Assembly (NCBI GenBank): GCA_024690665.1
Contig: JAILOU010000039.1
Location: forward strand, 104,779 to 168,778
Source of the DNA: Eubacterium sp.
Lineage (GTDB): Bacteria > Bacillota > Clostridia > Lachnospirales > Lachnospiraceae
Direction: 5' to 3'
DNA length: 64,000 bases
The first letter of the stretch is position 1; each line of letters starts with the position of its first letter. The notes beneath the pieces were generated by a model that saw only the letters and a program-made list of their open reading frames with translations, was not told the origin of the DNA and did not search any database. Positions 62,714-64,000 of this stretch are shown in pieces. The position numbers and the translations under genes were made by a program.

Positions 62714-63403
62714 ATGAAAATTACTATTATTCATGGTCAGAGTCATAAAGGCTCTACCTATCATATTGCACATAATCTCGCCGAAAGAATCGGAGGAGAT
62801 ATAATTGAATATTTTTTACCAAGGGATTTTGGTGAGTTTTGCATAGGCTGTACTAAGTGTTTTATGGAGCATGAACAACTGTGCCCTCATTATTCTAAAT
62901 TGTTGCCAATTACAAAAGCGCTAGATGAGGCGGATGTTATTATTCTTGCAAGTCCGGTCTATGTATATCATGCCACCGGTCCGATGAAAAGCTTTTTGGA
63001 TCATTATGGATATCGCTGGATGGTTCACCGTCCACAGGCAGCCATGTTTCAAAAGCAGGGGGTCTGTATCAGCACTGCTGCCGGTGCCGGCATGAAATCT
63101 ACCAATAAAGATATGGCGGACAGTTTGTTCTTCTGGGGAGTTGCCCGAATCTATAAGTATGGAATGCGGGTGGCAGCTGTTGATTGGAGCAAGATAAGTG
63201 CCACACGAAGACAGAAGATTGACAAGGCTCTTACCCACATTGCTGCTAAGATTGTAAGGCGGCAGGGAAGAGTGAAACCGGGGCTTAAAACCAAAGTTTT
63301 TTTTACTATTATGCGATTAATGCAAAAGAAGGGGTTTAATCCAAGTGATAATGAATACTGGAAACAGTATGGCTGGACAGGGACAAAAAGACCTTGGAAA
63401 TAA
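62714..63403 (+). CDS. NADPH-dependent FMN reductase / flavodoxin-like protein with Cys pair
   Basis: The start is taken as MKITIIHGQSHKGST by family pattern; no good ribosome site is seen at any in-frame start (62675 TTG and 62699 ATG are alternatives), so confidence in the start is low. The 229-residue protein has the flavin phosphate loop HGQSHKGSTYHIA, a FCIGCTKCFMEHEQLCPH cysteine set as in iron-sulfur flavoproteins, and the SPVYVYHATGPMKSFLDH motif. It likely reduces quinones, nitro compounds or chelates with flavin. The C-terminal ~60 residues are basic with one hydrophobic stretch. Confidence 0.82.
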   Translation: MKITIIHGQSHKGSTYHIAHNLAERIGGDIIEYFLPRDFGEFCIGCTKCFMEHEQLCPHYSKLLPITKALDEADVIILASPVYVYHATGPMKSFLDHYGYRWMVHRPQAAMFQKQGVCISTAAGAGMKSTNKDMADSLFFWGVARIYKYGMRVAAVDWSKISATRRQKIDKALTHIAAKIVRRQGRVKPGLKTKVFFTIMRLMQKKGFNPSDNEYWKQYGWTGTKRPWK

Positions 63404-63546
63404 AATATAAGATGTTAAAGAAACTCTTTTTAAGTTTGTCAAATAGACAGATTTAGGAAGGGTTTTTTGTTATGAGAAGATATGAAAAGTCAAGATAAAT
63501 ATGATAAAAATTTACTGTGTATAAGATTTTAAGAGGAGATGATTGT

Positions 63547-63868
63547 ATGAAAAAAATGACTTGTTTATTGGTAATTGCAATCTTTATCTTTGTACTTAGT
63601 GGCTGCGGTAAAACGGAAGTTACAAGTATGACGCCAAGATATTGAGTATCAGTATCCATATCAATACTGTTTAAATATCAGTTTCAACGAAGATGGGACA
63701 CCGGGAAGAGGTTCTGCAATCTTCCTTCATTGTTTTGGTGATCGATGTCCGTATACAGGTGGCTGCGTATCTATTCCGATGGACCAGATGTATTATGTGA
63801 TGCAACATGTTGCGAAGGACTGTGTGGTCGTAATTGATGAATTAGAAGATATGAACGGTGAATTTTAA
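63547..63868 (+). pseudogene. broken L,D-transpeptidase lipoprotein gene
   Basis: A 32-codon ORF (63547-63645, GAGGAG upstream) encodes a lipoprotein signal peptide (FVLSGCGK) and then stops. In the next frame (from ~63632) the sequence reads YCLNISFNEDGTP, then GSAIFLHCFG..CPYTGGCVSIP, the YkuD active-site pattern (His and Cys), and ends at TAA 63866. The intervening domain is missing, so the gene has lost most of its middle part and its frame. It was absent from the ORF track. Its stop codon lies inside the TTTAAC start of repeat copy 2. Confidence 0.72.
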
Positions 63869-64000
63869 CTCAGTCGGGGTACAAGCTCCGACTGAGTTAA
63901 ACGCTCCGCGAGGATGCACACGGATTCGGACAGGAATTTGTCTGCTGAAGCAGACCCGAATCCGGCGCGCAAGACTCGCGAGCGAGTCTTGACATGAGCA
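63864..64000 (+). repeat. structured dispersed repeat, copy 2 (cut by window end)
   Basis: Starts TTTAACTCAGTCGG (63864) and has a shorter first hairpin (arms 63864-63879 and 63886-63901 with a small loop) than copy 1. It then follows the same sequence from CCGACTGAGTTAAACGC through TCTTGACA (63994), with one difference (GGCGCG for GGCACG). After GACA the two copies diverge. The first hairpin therefore varies in its apical part while the rest is fixed. Confidence 0.85.

Noticed and set aside
61874-63403. Methyltransferase and flavoprotein as a natural product cluster
   Set aside because: No core biosynthetic enzyme (NRPS, PKS, lanthipeptide or radical SAM peptide enzyme) is present nearby.

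Overview
The window looks like chromosomal DNA of a Lachnospiraceae-type member of the Clostridia (Bacillota). This is inferred from moderate GC, AGGAGG-type ribosome binding sites, U-rich intrinsic terminators, two Gram-positive-type chemoreceptors, lysine-rich secreted proteins with Ig-like repeats, a cytosolic BspA-type leucine-rich protein and an AmmeMemoRadiSam operon. No rRNA, tRNA, CRISPR array, prophage or intact transposase gene was seen. Gene identities come from reading motifs; no database search was run.

Layout. 1-4.9 kb: a circularly permuted ATP-grasp gene (cut by the window edge), an MDR dehydrogenase, a divergent AraC regulator and a cytosolic beta-helix protein. The dehydrogenase and beta-helix genes share a nearly identical promoter/operator block, so they look like one small AraC regulon. 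4.9-9.8 kb: an operon of nitrilase-family hydrolase, phosphohexomutase, fused Memo/AMMECR1 protein and radical SAM enzyme. 9.9-14.3 kb: a membrane diguanylate cyclase, then a cobalamin riboswitch controlling a large exported protein with a Lys-rich tail. 14.3-21.7 kb: LRR protein, VWA protein, MoxR ATPase, PatB-type aminotransferase and small K+ channel in one run, followed by a MoeA-like gene. 21.8-35.2 kb: carB, then pyrG-gltB-gltD-dapF behind a two-hairpin leader, then an amylase-family enzyme.

35.2-41.9 kb is a signalling block: chemoreceptor, REC-GGDEF-EAL regulator, and a hybrid histidine kinase overlapping an HPt gene, together a plausible phosphorelay into c-di-GMP breakdown. 42-53.5 kb is the most interesting part. 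Two divergent, tightly coupled operons encode exported proteins together with an ABC-2 transporter on one side and a FecCD/BtuF-type ABC importer on the other. The lead genes of both operons encode proteins that share an unrecognised domain, and both promoters carry the same 13-bp motif. I propose a surface capture-and-uptake system for a chelate such as a corrinoid, haem or siderophore; the ligand cannot be read from sequence. A double-SBP GGDEF sensor and a second chemoreceptor follow.

57.9-64 kb is accessory in character: two copies of a highly structured repeat (one at each end of the region), a secreted beta-helix protein, a small Nif11-like protein overlapping a membrane protein gene, a VOC-family remnant, a lipoprotein, a methyltransferase, a flavin reductase and a broken L,D-transpeptidase gene.
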